A stretch of 14,698 nt of DNA from JALSIF01 sp026981635 [NCBI: bacterium] (GTDB lineage Bacteria > 4484-113 > JALSIF01). Position 1 is the stretch's first letter. Each line of letters opens with the position of its first letter. Positions 1-8,356 of the stretch are shown here, in pieces. The stretch spans positions 1-14,698 of the forward strand of contig JALSIF010000201.1 of NCBI GenBank assembly GCA_026981635.1. Direction: 5' to 3'. The notes below the pieces were generated by a model. That model had not been told where the DNA came from and ran no database searches. It was given only the letters and a program-made list of their open reading frames with translations. Both the position numbers and the translations under genes were made by a program.

Positions 1-1
1 G

Positions 2-547
2 ATTGAGCTGGCGGGAAAGGTGGGGGGCAAGTTCGGCCTTCGCGACAAGGCGATGCTTGAGCTCCTCTACTCCTCCGGCCTTCGGGCAAGCGAGCTTATC
101 TCCCTTCGCATCACCGATGTGGTCTTGGAGGAGGGGCTGGTCGTCGTCAGAGGAGGCAAGAACCGTAAGGACCGGGTGGTCCCCCTGGGCAGCCGGGCAG
201 CCCAGGCCATCAAGGACTACCGGGATAAACTTCGCCCCAAGATGGGCTATGCTCTCAAGAGCGACCGCCTCTTTCTGGGAAGAAAAGGACCCCTTAGCCG
301 GGTTCACCTCTACCGCATCGTCTCCCGCGCCGCACGGCTGGCGGGGATTGACCGCATGCCGGTGGGCCCCCACACCCTGCGCCACTCCTGCGCCACCCAC
401 ATGGTGGAGAACGGGGCCGACCTGGTGGCGGTAAAGGAGCTTCTCGGCCACTCAAGCCTGAACACGGTTGAGATCTACACCCACCTCAGCCAGCGCCACC
501 TGCGGGAGGTCTACCAGCAGACCCACCCGTGGGCGAAAGACGGCTGA
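2..547 (+). CDS. Xer-type tyrosine recombinase, C-terminal catalytic domain (5' truncated by window edge)
   Basis: This is a site-specific tyrosine recombinase of the XerC/XerD family, which in most bacteria resolves chromosome dimers at dif. The reading frame is open from base 2, so the N-terminal SAM-like DNA-binding domain lies outside the window. A GTG at 20 is internal rather than a start. Counting from that GTG, all six catalytic positions are visible: Arg22 in GLRASEL, Lys47 in RGGKNRKDR, His118 and Arg121 in HTLRHSCATHM, His144 in LLGHSSL, and the nucleophile Tyr153 in EIYTHLS. The order and spacing match XerC/D, and the protein ends about 20 residues after the tyrosine, as usual. Whether it is XerC, XerD or a single Xer cannot be decided from this half. 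Its last 62 bases overlap the 3' end of the convergent gene on the minus strand. No phage or integron neighbours are present, which favours a housekeeping role. Confidence 0.93.
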   Translation: MELAGKVGGKFGLRDKAMLELLYSSGLRASELISLRITDVVLEEGLVVVRGGKNRKDRVVPLGSRAAQAIKDYRDKLRPKMGYALKSDRLFLGRKGPLSRVHLYRIVSRAARLAGIDRMPVGPHTLRHSCATHMVENGADLVAVKELLGHSSLNTVEIYTHLSQRHLREVYQQTHPWAKDG

Positions 548-3086
548 GCCGGGCAGGGGAAAGCCTCGCCTCCACGTCATAGATCACCAGATCCTCCTCG
601 GCTCTAAGCTTGATGCGGACCTGGCCGGTGGGAGAGAGGGCCCAGTCGGGGAAGAAGCTCACCAGCGCACTTCCCCACTGCCGCACCTGAAGATGGGGCT
701 GATAGCTGCGACTTTGCCAGTTGTAGAGCAGAATCTCCACAATGGCCTCCTGTCGCCTGCCTGACCCCTGGGCGAGTTTCCTCTGCATGGGCGGCAGGGG
801 GGTAAACATTGGGCTCAGGTCGGTGGAGAAGCTGAAGTTGAGGGCCGCCAGCGCCTCCTCGGCCCGCTCAGGGCTAAGCTCCACCACCCAGACTGCCTCG
901 TCTCCCTCGCTGAGCACCAGCCGGTTGAGGTTTTCTGTCGCCATGGGTCCCCCTCCCACCAGTGGACCCCCCACCAGTCCCGAACTGGATAGGCTGAGCA
1001 GAAAGAGCTGCCTTATCCCGGGTGGGGTAGGCCCGCCGTAGGCCAGGCGGCTTCCAGAAAGCTCAATCACAACCAGGGAGTAACCCTGCTTGCGAAAGTC
1101 GGTGCTCTGTCTTATCTCCACCAGATTTTCTGGCAGACCGGCGACCAGGAAGAGACGCTGGCTGGTGGCAAGCTTGCTCAGTCGTCCAGTCAGATCACTG
1201 AAAAGCTTGATGTAGCCTGCTGAGAGGCGCTCGCTCCCAAGCTTGATGGGAAGCTCGTACTGGATCTGGTAGTTGTCTATGGCCTTGCTCTCCCCCCCTT
1301 TCAGCCGTCCTAGGCGGTAGCTGCCCAGGGGAGTAACCAGGGTGGCATCGTAGAGGGTTAGGTTGCTCTGGTTGACCACTTCGCCGGTCAGGTTGCCACC
1401 TGGGGAGAAGCTGAACCCGCTTACCCGGATACCGCTGAAGCGGTCGTCATCGGGGATCAGCCCCTCCAGGTAGTCAAAGTCGTAGGACCAGCGGGGTCGC
1501 TTACGGATTAGCCTGACCGTCTGGCCGGATAGTTCCACCTCGGCGCTGGCCCGATCGTTGAGGCTGAACCTCAGGCCAATGATTCCCTGGTCTCCCCCCG
1601 GCGGCACCTTGGGATAGGCCACCCCCGGCGTAGTAAGGGAGGTGACAAGTCGGGTAGGGGAGGAGTTGAAGATGCCGGTTGCGGTGCGATAGGCAGCACC
1701 TCCCTCCGGCCCCACCACCACCTGGTCAATCTGCAAAATCCGGTTGTGGTTGCCCTGAATGCGAAAGCCCAGCACGAAGCCGGCCAGGGTGAAGAGCGCG
1801 ACCAGCGAAGTCAGAGTGAGCCAGAGGAGCTGGTGTAGCCGCAGGTAGGAGAGGATGAGGAAGTTGGCTGGACCTACCAGAATTAGATAGAGGAGCACAA
1901 AGAAGAAGATGGTGGTGCGCAGGGCGGGAAGCCTGAGGATCAGGCTGCCCATGGCGGAGATCAGGGTTGAAGGGTGGGAGAGGGCGGCAAACAGGGTTGG
2001 GTTGGAACCGTAGCGGGCGATGAGATAGCCCAGAAACTCCTTCTTGCCCGCCCAGCTCTGGAAGGGTTCTCCCACAAGGTCAAGGTTAAGTTCCAGCACC
2101 GCCCCGCTGCCCAGCCGCCTCTCCACCAGCATGGGGATGCCTCTTCCCCCGGTGTCTAGCCCAGCTAACACCCGGGCGCCGGGGCGAAGCTTTCCCCGGG
2201 AGATGAGGCTGCCCACCTGATCACCCGGCCACGGGCTGGGCAGGCCCGCCCAGCTGGCCAGGGGAGAGATGAGCCCCTCAGCCTGGGTGGTTCCGGTGAG
2301 CTGACGGGGCAGCAGCCGGGCCAGGGGGGAGGCGGCGATCCGGGACCCATTGGGACCGGTGGCCACCAGGAGGATCCCCCCCCGTGCCACAAACCCCTCC
2401 AGCGCCTGGACCTGGGCGTCGCTCAGGCGGTTGAAGTCTCCCTCCAGCACCACCAGCATGTCAACCCCAGAGAGAGCGGCGCCGTTTTCCGGAATGCGGG
2501 TAAGGGGAAGATCTCCCACCGCCACCTGACTGTTGGTGTACTGGGAGAAGCTCAGGTCGGGGTCCTCCGGGCTGTAGGGGTCAACGGTGCGGCGGGCGAA
2601 GCGGAAGTCGCTCATGAAGCCCAGCGCTCCCGGCTGGGGATTTAGGGAGACCAGGAGGAAGCTCTGGGCAGGAGCACTCTCCTTAATGGAGAGGGGAAGC
2701 TTCACCACCTCCCTGCCCTGCCGGTTTTTCACCACCAGGAAGAAGCGCTTGCCCATTCGGGGGAGGTTGAGGAAGCTCAGCTCGTATTCCTTGCTGGTGC
2801 CTGGGGCAAGCTCAACCGCCACCCTATAGCGGGTGACCGATTGGGGGTCGGTCTTGACCGCCACCTCGGCCACCCCTTGGAAGGGTGCTTCTCCCCGGTT
2901 GGTGAGCCTGACCCAAAGGGGAGTCATGCTGTCCAGCTTGGCCACCTCGCCAAAGCCCACCTCGGCCCCAATCTCAAGCTGGGGAGCTTTCTGGGCTAGG
3001 GCAGACTGAGGAAGGGGGAGAAGCATCATGCTCAGACCCAGCACCAGGCAAAGGAGTGGAGCCGGTGTGGTGGTGAGTGTCCTCAT
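486..3086 (-). CDS. Secreted/two-pass membrane protein with amidotransferase-like domain, envelope operon (866 aa)
   Basis: The function is not known. The N-terminus is a Sec signal peptide with a likely cleavage after Ala31 (S-A-L-A|Q). It is followed by a beta-sandwich-like region (about 38-135) and a Rossmann/class-I-amidotransferase-like domain (about 140-335; strands at VDMLVVLEG and GGILLVATG). That domain lacks the GxCxG nucleophile elbow and is therefore probably non-catalytic. Two membrane segments lie at about 392-412 (contains LYLILVGPANFLIL) and 419-441. A second exported beta-rich half of about 420 residues ends in a Gly/Pro/Arg-rich tail. The VGPxNfLiL-type segment recurs, from memory, in large membrane proteins encoded beside vWA/BatA genes. 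The ATG overlaps the permease stop (ATGA), so translation is coupled. It is the last gene of the operon, and its stop lies 62 bases inside the convergent xer gene. Confidence 0.85.
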   Translation of the reverse strand: MRTLTTTPAPLLCLVLGLSMMLLPLPQSALAQKAPQLEIGAEVGFGEVAKLDSMTPLWVRLTNRGEAPFQGVAEVAVKTDPQSVTRYRVAVELAPGTSKEYELSFLNLPRMGKRFFLVVKNRQGREVVKLPLSIKESAPAQSFLLVSLNPQPGALGFMSDFRFARRTVDPYSPEDPDLSFSQYTNSQVAVGDLPLTRIPENGAALSGVDMLVVLEGDFNRLSDAQVQALEGFVARGGILLVATGPNGSRIAASPLARLLPRQLTGTTQAEGLISPLASWAGLPSPWPGDQVGSLISRGKLRPGARVLAGLDTGGRGIPMLVERRLGSGAVLELNLDLVGEPFQSWAGKKEFLGYLIARYGSNPTLFAALSHPSTLISAMGSLILRLPALRTTIFFFVLLYLILVGPANFLILSYLRLHQLLWLTLTSLVALFTLAGFVLGFRIQGNHNRILQIDQVVVGPEGGAAYRTATGIFNSSPTRLVTSLTTPGVAYPKVPPGGDQGIIGLRFSLNDRASAEVELSGQTVRLIRKRPRWSYDFDYLEGLIPDDDRFSGIRVSGFSFSPGGNLTGEVVNQSNLTLYDATLVTPLGSYRLGRLKGGESKAIDNYQIQYELPIKLGSERLSAGYIKLFSDLTGRLSKLATSQRLFLVAGLPENLVEIRQSTDFRKQGYSLVVIELSGSRLAYGGPTPPGIRQLFLLSLSSSGLVGGPLVGGGPMATENLNRLVLSEGDEAVWVVELSPERAEEALAALNFSFSTDLSPMFTPLPPMQRKLAQGSGRRQEAIVEILLYNWQSRSYQPHLQVRQWGSALVSFFPDWALSPTGQVRIKLRAEEDLVIYDVEARLSPARLSRLSPTGGSAGRPPAGGAG

Positions 3087-3967
3087 GCTCCCGTAAACAC
3101 CATCTGGGGAGAGCGATAGCGGGGGTAGAGGTTGGCCGCTATCCCCACCAAGACCCAGGCTATGAGCAGGTGGAAAAGGAAGGAGCTCACCGGCAGGGGA
3201 ACCAGGTTGGTGATCAGGTTATAGATGTCGTAGGTGGGAAGGGACAGGGTGGGGCTAAGGTTGCCGGAAAGAACCGCCCGCATGCTGAAATAGGGGTTGA
3301 TGAGCAGGCTGAAGAAGCCCAGCAGGTAGCTTATCGGATGGGGGGTCTGTCCCACATTGGCAAAGACATATTCGTACATTGCCGACCCGGGGGGAAAGGT
3401 GGCTACCAGCAGGGCAACCACCGCCACCATGGTGCGGGTAACCGAGGTGCGGTTCTCCTGGGCGGTAAGGCTGAGCAGGATGCCCAGGGCGGTGATGGAG
3501 AGGGTGACCCCCAGCATGGTGAGGGAAAGGTAGACCACTGAGCGCGGCTCTATCCCCCCAAAGATGAAGGCGATGGAGTAGAAGGGCAGCGCAGTGAGGA
3601 TGAGCATAAGGTTCATGAGCACGGCAAAGAGGAATTTGCCCAGCACGATCTCCTGGTTGGAGAGCAGGGTCAGATTGACCAGTTCAAAGGTGGCTTGCTC
3701 CTTCTCACTGGTAAAGGTGGTGCTGGAGTATCCCACCGAGATCATCAGGGTGATGAGAAGCTGGACGCTAAACAGCACCCCCAGCATCACCTGTCCAATA
3801 CGGGAGATGTCCAGGGTCCTTTCCACCACCGGCAGGGTGGCCACCAGGGTGAGGTAGAGGGCGAAGCCCATGATGGAGGTGTAGATAAAGATGGTTCCTA
3901 GGGTGCTCCACACCCGGGAGCGCTGGCGGAACTCCTTCTTGATGATGGCTAGGATCGCGCTGAGCAA
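3083..3967 (-). CDS. ABC-2 type transporter permease (294 aa, TTG start)
   Basis: An integral membrane subunit of an ABC-2 type exporter. The N-terminus LSAILAIIKKEFRQ is the typical cytosolic amphipathic helix ahead of TM1. Hydrophobic segments lie near 22-45, 59-80, 112-136, 146-168, 177-195, 212-226 and 258-280. The stretch TSEKEQATFELVNL followed by LLSNQEIVLGKF (86-112) is the family signature (E-x-T-x-E-L, then S-x-x-E-I-V-x-G-K). The reading frame extends further upstream to 4141, but that part translates poorly, rich in W/P/R, and runs into the preceding gene. A TTG at 3967, six bases after a perfect AGGAGG, is the best start and leaves 49 bases after the upstream stop. No ATP-binding subunit is encoded in this window, so the partner must be elsewhere. 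The substrate is unknown. The stop overlaps the start of the 866-aa gene (ATGA). Confidence 0.9.
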   Translation of the reverse strand: MLSAILAIIKKEFRQRSRVWSTLGTIFIYTSIMGFALYLTLVATLPVVERTLDISRIGQVMLGVLFSVQLLITLMISVGYSSTTFTSEKEQATFELVNLTLLSNQEIVLGKFLFAVLMNLMLILTALPFYSIAFIFGGIEPRSVVYLSLTMLGVTLSITALGILLSLTAQENRTSVTRTMVAVVALLVATFPPGSAMYEYVFANVGQTPHPISYLLGFFSLLINPYFSMRAVLSGNLSPTLSLPTYDIYNLITNLVPLPVSSFLFHLLIAWVLVGIAANLYPRYRSPQMVFTGA

Positions 3968-3973
3968 CTCAGA

Positions 3974-3979
3974 CCTCCT
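3974..3979 (-). promoter_or_regulatory. Shine-Dalgarno AGGAGG that fixes the TTG start of the ABC permease
   Basis: On the minus strand AGGAGG is followed by six bases (TCTGAG) and then TTG at 3967-3965. No ATG or GTG start with comparable spacing exists in this frame between the upstream stop at 4017 and the first membrane helix. This site is the reason for choosing a 294-aa protein over the 352-aa open frame. Confidence 0.8.
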
Positions 3980-4016
3980 CTGGGAGTATATAGAACCCTC
4001 ACCACTTCGGTTTGGT

Positions 4017-5345
4017 TCAGAATCGGTAGGAGTAGAGGGCCAGGCTCCCATCCAGTAGCCTGACCAGTAGCCCCCCCTCGGTTGGGGCCAGGAAACCGGC
4101 GTCGGGCACCGGCAGGACCACCTCGTGCAACTTCTCACCACGCTTGATGTCCACCACCACCAGCCTGGATTCGGTCTCTGCTTCCAGGCGAAAGGTGTTT
4201 CTTACTAGGCCAAAGACAGCCCCTCCGGCGCCGGCGATCTGGAAGGGGGAGAGCCCCCTAAGCTCAAGTTCCCACACTACTTTCCTTCCGTCCAGGTCAA
4301 TTCCCACCAGCTTGGGGGGTGGGTTTTCCCCATAGGGGAAGATGGCTGCCACTGCCATCCCCTCCTCTTCGTCCACCACCAGAGATGCATTGCAGCTCTC
4401 CCCCAGTCTTGTCGCCCACTCCAAAACCCCGTCCTTGAGACGGTGAAGGGAGAACCTGCCGCCCGCATCACAGGAGATCACCCATTGACGGTAGATGGAA
4501 GGGGTGACTGCCAGCCCGCGCCCACTCAGTCCCGCCACCCATACAACCCTGCCGTCCGCTGCCCGGTATGCGGTCAGCCGTCCGTTGTCGCTTCCCGCCA
4601 CCACCATCCCCTGGGAGTGGGCGGGGGCAGAATAGGGCTTGCTCCCCATCACCAGCGTGGTGAGGGGGGAGGAAAGGTCGTCGGGCCGCAGGATGTAGAG
4701 GGCGCCGTTTAGCCCCGGCGCCCAGATCACCTCAGGGCTGGCCAGGGGAGAGCCGTAGAAACCGGTAGGGGCGGTAAACCTGCCCAGCTGGCGGCCCGTG
4801 CGGCGGTCCACCAGGAAGAGGAAGCGGTTGTAGGTGGTGTTTGCCCCCACCGTAAGGTAGTCTCCCCCGATGGCCAACGCTCCCAGGGTGCCCTGGAAGG
4901 GGTTGCCGGACTCAACCATGAGCTGGGTCTCCCAGACCACCTGCCCGCTGGCAACATCCGCGGCATAGAGCTTTCCGAAGGGGTCGGCTAGGTAGGCTCG
5001 CCTGCCGTCGTAGACGATGGGGGAGACAAAGTTGATCAGCTCCAGGGGAATGGGTCTGTCCGATAGCCGGGTCCGCCAGCGGGGAAAGGTTGACAGCCCC
5101 CTCACCCGCCGCTTGAGGGGCTGATAGCTTGAGCGGAGCTGGTCTCTTCCCTCCCCTAACCAGTAGACCCCTCCCGCCAGGGGGGGGCGGATGGCGGGCA
5201 GGGACGTGGCGGGAGGGAGCTCTTGCGTTCCCCCGGGAGCGGCCAACTGCCTTCCCGGAATGAAGCGGGCCACCTGGGATAGGATCAGGAGCAGAGCGAG
5301 AAGGCTGATCAGCCAAGCCGAGGCCCTGAGGGAGATGGTGCTCAC
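4017..5345 (-). CDS. Membrane-anchored PQQ-type beta-propeller (BamB-like) protein (442 aa)
   Basis: A predicted extracytoplasmic beta-propeller scaffold. Residues 11-27 form a single hydrophobic anchor or uncleaved signal. No lipobox cysteine follows, so it is not an obvious lipoprotein. After a Pro-rich linker there are about seven to eight PQQ/WD-like blades of the form G-x-L-x-A-x-D-x-x-[ST]-G-x-x-x-W. Examples are GKLYAADVASGQVVWE at 124-139, GRLTAYRAADGRVVWV at 255-270, GRFSLHRLKDGVLEWA at 296-311 and PKLVGIDLDGRKVVWE at 344-359, with weaker blades at 174-190, 394-410 and 433-442. Such repeats occur in quinoprotein dehydrogenases and in the scaffold BamB. No dehydrogenase active-site motif is seen, so a protein-binding role fits better. 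The GTG start overlaps the stop of the 1004-aa vWA gene (GTGA), giving translational coupling. It may hold the vWA proteins and the permease together, but that is inference. Confidence 0.85.
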   Translation of the reverse strand: MSTISLRASAWLISLLALLLILSQVARFIPGRQLAAPGGTQELPPATSLPAIRPPLAGGVYWLGEGRDQLRSSYQPLKRRVRGLSTFPRWRTRLSDRPIPLELINFVSPIVYDGRRAYLADPFGKLYAADVASGQVVWETQLMVESGNPFQGTLGALAIGGDYLTVGANTTYNRFLFLVDRRTGRQLGRFTAPTGFYGSPLASPEVIWAPGLNGALYILRPDDLSSPLTTLVMGSKPYSAPAHSQGMVVAGSDNGRLTAYRAADGRVVWVAGLSGRGLAVTPSIYRQWVISCDAGGRFSLHRLKDGVLEWATRLGESCNASLVVDEEEGMAVAAIFPYGENPPPKLVGIDLDGRKVVWELELRGLSPFQIAGAGGAVFGLVRNTFRLEAETESRLVVVDIKRGEKLHEVVLPVPDAGFLAPTEGGLLVRLLDGSLALYSYRF

Positions 5346-8300
5346 TTTCGGTACCGCCGCTTGATCCTTTTCAGCCGCTCGGTGAATTCCTCTTCACTCT
5401 TAGGCTTGGCAGGGGAGCCGGGACCTCCGGCCGACCTTGTCGGGCTAGCTGACACCTTCCTCACTGCTGGGCCAGCCTCTCTCATCCCCAGCCTCCTAAG
5501 CACATCCTCTCGGATGAAGACCTCCCCCTCTGTAGCATCTCTCCCCTCCCCTTTCTGGGAGGGCCTGGGGCCTGAACCGGCGGCCGGTTGACCGGAAGGG
5601 GAGGGCCTTCTTCCCGCCCTAGCTTTCTCCCTTGCTTGCCTGGCAGGAATAGACCGGGGGGTGCGCTGCTTAACTCCCTTGAGTTTGGCCAGAGTCTCCT
5701 CGGTGGTGCCCAGCTGGTGGACCAGTGCCAGCAGGCCCAGCTTGGCGAGAATGAATTCCCGCACCGCCATAAGGTCTTCGGCGGTAAAGAGCAGGCGGCG
5801 AACGCCGATGTCCACTATCCAGAGGATGAGCGCCAGGGTAAGAGCCAGCTGCCAGGCCGGCTCGCGGCGGGTGGCCGGTTTGCGGTCAAGCTCAAACACC
5901 TTGCTCAGGTCAAAGTCGCTAGGTGGAGGGGAGGGGCTGATCTCCATCAACCGGGCAAACAGTGTCTGGTTGGGGTCTAGGTCGCGATACTCGGGCGAGT
6001 AGCTAACCGCCAGGCCGGCGGTGGCTACCGCCTGGTCCACCTCGTCTTTGCTCCTTACCACCGAGACCAGGTAGCTGCCGTTTCCCCGCAGGGGGAACCA
6101 AGCCTCATAGCGGCCCGGCTCGGTCTGCTCAAGCTTCACCGTGAGGGGTTCCCCCTGGGGAGGAAAGACCTTGGCGCTGAGTTCCTCGGCGGTGAGGTAA
6201 GTCCCCGCTTTGCTCAGGGCTTCCACCACCAGGTGTCCCCTAGCCTGGTCCTGCTCCACGGTGGTGATGTAGGTGGTGTCGCCCACCTCGCGCATCCCCC
6301 ATCTCAGCATGGCGGAGAAGAACTCCTTGTAGCCGGGCCAGCCGATCCACTGGGCAGCCCAGCGGTTCTTTGCGTCGCTGGTCCAGGCCAGGGTCTTGCC
6401 CAGGCCAAAGTGCCAGTGGGCGAGCAGGGGGTCGTTCTTGTGGGTGACCAGGGGAAGCTGGGCGGTGGGCTTTGGGGTGGTGGCCACATAGCCCAGCAGG
6501 GGAGGGGTAGTGGCCATAGGCAGGCTTTCAGAAAGCTCGGTCACCGCCCGCTCCACCGGCCGGAAGGGCTCCTCAATGATGGCGTTCTTGGAGGCCAGGA
6601 AGGTCTCCCGGGTGAATATACGCGGCAGGGTGGAGGGGTCGGTGGCCTGATAGAAGTTGCCCCCGCCCTGCTCGGCCAGCCAGCGCAGAAAGCCGACATC
6701 GGCGTCGGTCCCCACCGCCACCGATGAGATGGTGATCTTGTCCTCGGCAAACTTCTTGAGCAGCCGGCCAAAGTCGGCCGGGGCCACGATTCCATCAGTA
6801 AGCACGATGATGTGCTTGGCGCGGGCGTTGGTGGCGTTTAGCTGCTTGCCCGCCTCCACCAGACCGGGGAAGAGGTCGGTTCCTCCCCCCGGTTGGAGGC
6901 GCTCAATCATCTGCTTGATCTCTTCCTTGTTGGCGTTCTGCTGGACGGGGACGATCCACTGGGGCAGGCTGTCAAAGGCCTGAACACCGATGTAGTCGTT
7001 TCTGGCCAACACCTCAACGGTAAGCTTTGCCGCCTCCCGCGCCATGGCCAGTTTCTCCACCCCGTTTACCGTCATCGCCATGGAGCCCGACTTGTCAATC
7101 AGCAGAGCAACCGCAGTGGAGGGGGCAAAGACGTCCCGCTGGATGTCCATCCTCACCGGCAGAATCTCCTCAATGGGGGTGCGAAAGTAGCCGCCCGGAC
7201 CGAAGGAGCGGTCGCCGCCAAACATCATGAAGGTGCGCCCGAAGTCGCTTACCAGCCGCTTGATGAGCTCCATCTGGCTCAGGCTCACCTCGCTTGCCAG
7301 CACGTCAGAGAAGATGATCACGTCGTAGCTGGCCAGCCCCTCCAGGGTAAAGGGGAGGTTTTGGGGGCGGATGAAGTCAACCTGAATCTGCTGGCTAGAG
7401 ATGAGGCGGGCAAAAAGGTCGTCTTCCCGAGGATCACCCGAGACGTAGAGCACCCGCGGCGGTCCCTCCACCTGGATGAAGCCGAAGCCCAGGTTGTTCT
7501 CCTGCTGGGTGTCCTCCTCCGGCTCAATGCGCACGCTCACCGTGTGGAAGCCGGGCTGGTCAACCTGGATGGGGAGGGAAAAGGGATTCTTCCCTTCCTC
7601 AAGTTCAACGGTGCTTACCCCCATCAGCCTCCCGTCCAGGCTCACGGCAAGCTTAGCCTTGGTCTTCAGGTTGGACTGAAAGACCATCCCCAGTCTCACC
7701 GTCTCCCCTTGGCTGGCAACAGGAGGCAGGCGCACCTCCCTCACCAGGACCTCAGGGGTCTTGCGGGTGGGCAGGGGCTTGAGGTAGAGTTCCACCCCCT
7801 GCTCCACCAGACTGCGAGCCGCTCCCACCGCATCGCCCAGGTTCTGATTGCCATCGGTAATGAGCACTACCCGACGCTGGGCGTTCTCGGGCAGGGCAGC
7901 CGCCGCCAGCCGCAGGGCCTGACTGATGTCGGTGAAGTTGGTTTGGGGCTTGCTCTCGTATTTCTCCAGCTCCGCCTCCTCAAAGGTCTGGCTGGGGAAC
8001 TTCTCCACCTGGGCGTCCCGCCCGAAGGTGACGATGCCGATCAGGTCTTCTCTCCGCTTTCCCTGGGCGGCCCTGATGATCTGCTGGCGGATCCCAGCCA
8101 AGGTCTCCGGGTTTACCGAGTCGCTTACGTCAACCACAAAGATCACCGCCAGCCGGTCGCTCACCCTGACCAGCTCAACCCCCCCCAGGGCAAAGACCAG
8201 AAGAAGGAGGATCAGCCCGCGCAGCAGATTGCTGATCAGCCGGCGAGCTGGCCCCAGAGCGGCAAAGCTCCGCCGGGCAATGATCCAGCTCAGCCACAGG

Positions 8301-8356
8301 GCGGGGACAAGGAGAAGGAGAAGCAGTGGGTCGCTAAAGCTTAGGGGCAGGATCAT
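5342..8356 (-). CDS. Giant membrane protein with two vWA (MIDAS) domains and an amidotransferase-like domain (1004 aa)
   Basis: Domains in order: two N-terminal membrane helices (about 8-25 and 42-60); vWA-1 (70-195) with MIDAS residues Asp76/Ser78/Ser80 (DVSDS), Thr142 and Asp168 (LITDGNQN); a beta-sandwich (205-298); a Rossmann/class-I-amidotransferase-like domain (300-405) whose elbow MMFGGDRSFGPGGY has no catalytic cysteine; vWA-2 (410-585) with Asp421/Ser423/Ser425 (DKSGSM), Thr493 and Asp521; the conserved G-x-G-x-T-x-A-x-x-S-D block and a W-rich segment (650-690); a second beta domain; and a last membrane helix (about 834-857). A cytoplasmic, Arg/Lys/Pro/Ser-rich tail of about 145 residues follows. 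Both metal sites look intact. I chose ATG at 8356 because it overlaps the upstream stop (ATGA) and follows GGAGGG by seven bases. The frame extends ten codons further but inside the previous gene. The family is known from vWA/BatA-type operons; the function is unknown. Confidence 0.92.
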   Translation of the reverse strand: MILPLSFSDPLLLLLLVPALWLSWIIARRSFAALGPARRLISNLLRGLILLLLVFALGGVELVRVSDRLAVIFVVDVSDSVNPETLAGIRQQIIRAAQGKRREDLIGIVTFGRDAQVEKFPSQTFEEAELEKYESKPQTNFTDISQALRLAAAALPENAQRRVVLITDGNQNLGDAVGAARSLVEQGVELYLKPLPTRKTPEVLVREVRLPPVASQGETVRLGMVFQSNLKTKAKLAVSLDGRLMGVSTVELEEGKNPFSLPIQVDQPGFHTVSVRIEPEEDTQQENNLGFGFIQVEGPPRVLYVSGDPREDDLFARLISSQQIQVDFIRPQNLPFTLEGLASYDVIIFSDVLASEVSLSQMELIKRLVSDFGRTFMMFGGDRSFGPGGYFRTPIEEILPVRMDIQRDVFAPSTAVALLIDKSGSMAMTVNGVEKLAMAREAAKLTVEVLARNDYIGVQAFDSLPQWIVPVQQNANKEEIKQMIERLQPGGGTDLFPGLVEAGKQLNATNARAKHIIVLTDGIVAPADFGRLLKKFAEDKITISSVAVGTDADVGFLRWLAEQGGGNFYQATDPSTLPRIFTRETFLASKNAIIEEPFRPVERAVTELSESLPMATTPPLLGYVATTPKPTAQLPLVTHKNDPLLAHWHFGLGKTLAWTSDAKNRWAAQWIGWPGYKEFFSAMLRWGMREVGDTTYITTVEQDQARGHLVVEALSKAGTYLTAEELSAKVFPPQGEPLTVKLEQTEPGRYEAWFPLRGNGSYLVSVVRSKDEVDQAVATAGLAVSYSPEYRDLDPNQTLFARLMEISPSPPPSDFDLSKVFELDRKPATRREPAWQLALTLALILWIVDIGVRRLLFTAEDLMAVREFILAKLGLLALVHQLGTTEETLAKLKGVKQRTPRSIPARQAREKARAGRRPSPSGQPAAGSGPRPSQKGEGRDATEGEVFIREDVLRRLGMREAGPAVRKVSASPTRSAGGPGSPAKPKSEEEFTERLKRIKRRYRK

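Noticed and set aside
2-547. The tyrosine recombinase as a mark of an integron, prophage or other mobile element
   Set aside because: No att-like repeats, phage genes, cassette array or composition change are visible, and the motifs fit a housekeeping Xer protein.
3980-4016. TATACT on the minus strand as an internal promoter before the ABC permease
   Set aside because: No -35 element is found 16-18 bases upstream, and the 49-base gap fits read-through in the operon. I could not support it as a promoter.
3968-4141. N-terminal extension of the ABC permease frame (start at 4141)
   Set aside because: The extra 58 codons overlap the propeller gene and give a Trp/Pro/Arg-rich sequence unlike a permease. 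The AGGAGG-TTG start at 3967 explains the gene better.
6893-8344. A 483-codon open frame on the plus strand inside the 1004-aa vWA gene
   Set aside because: It is fully antisense to conserved vWA and beta domains. The translation is His/Gln/Gly-rich with no domain, so it is a GC-rich shadow.
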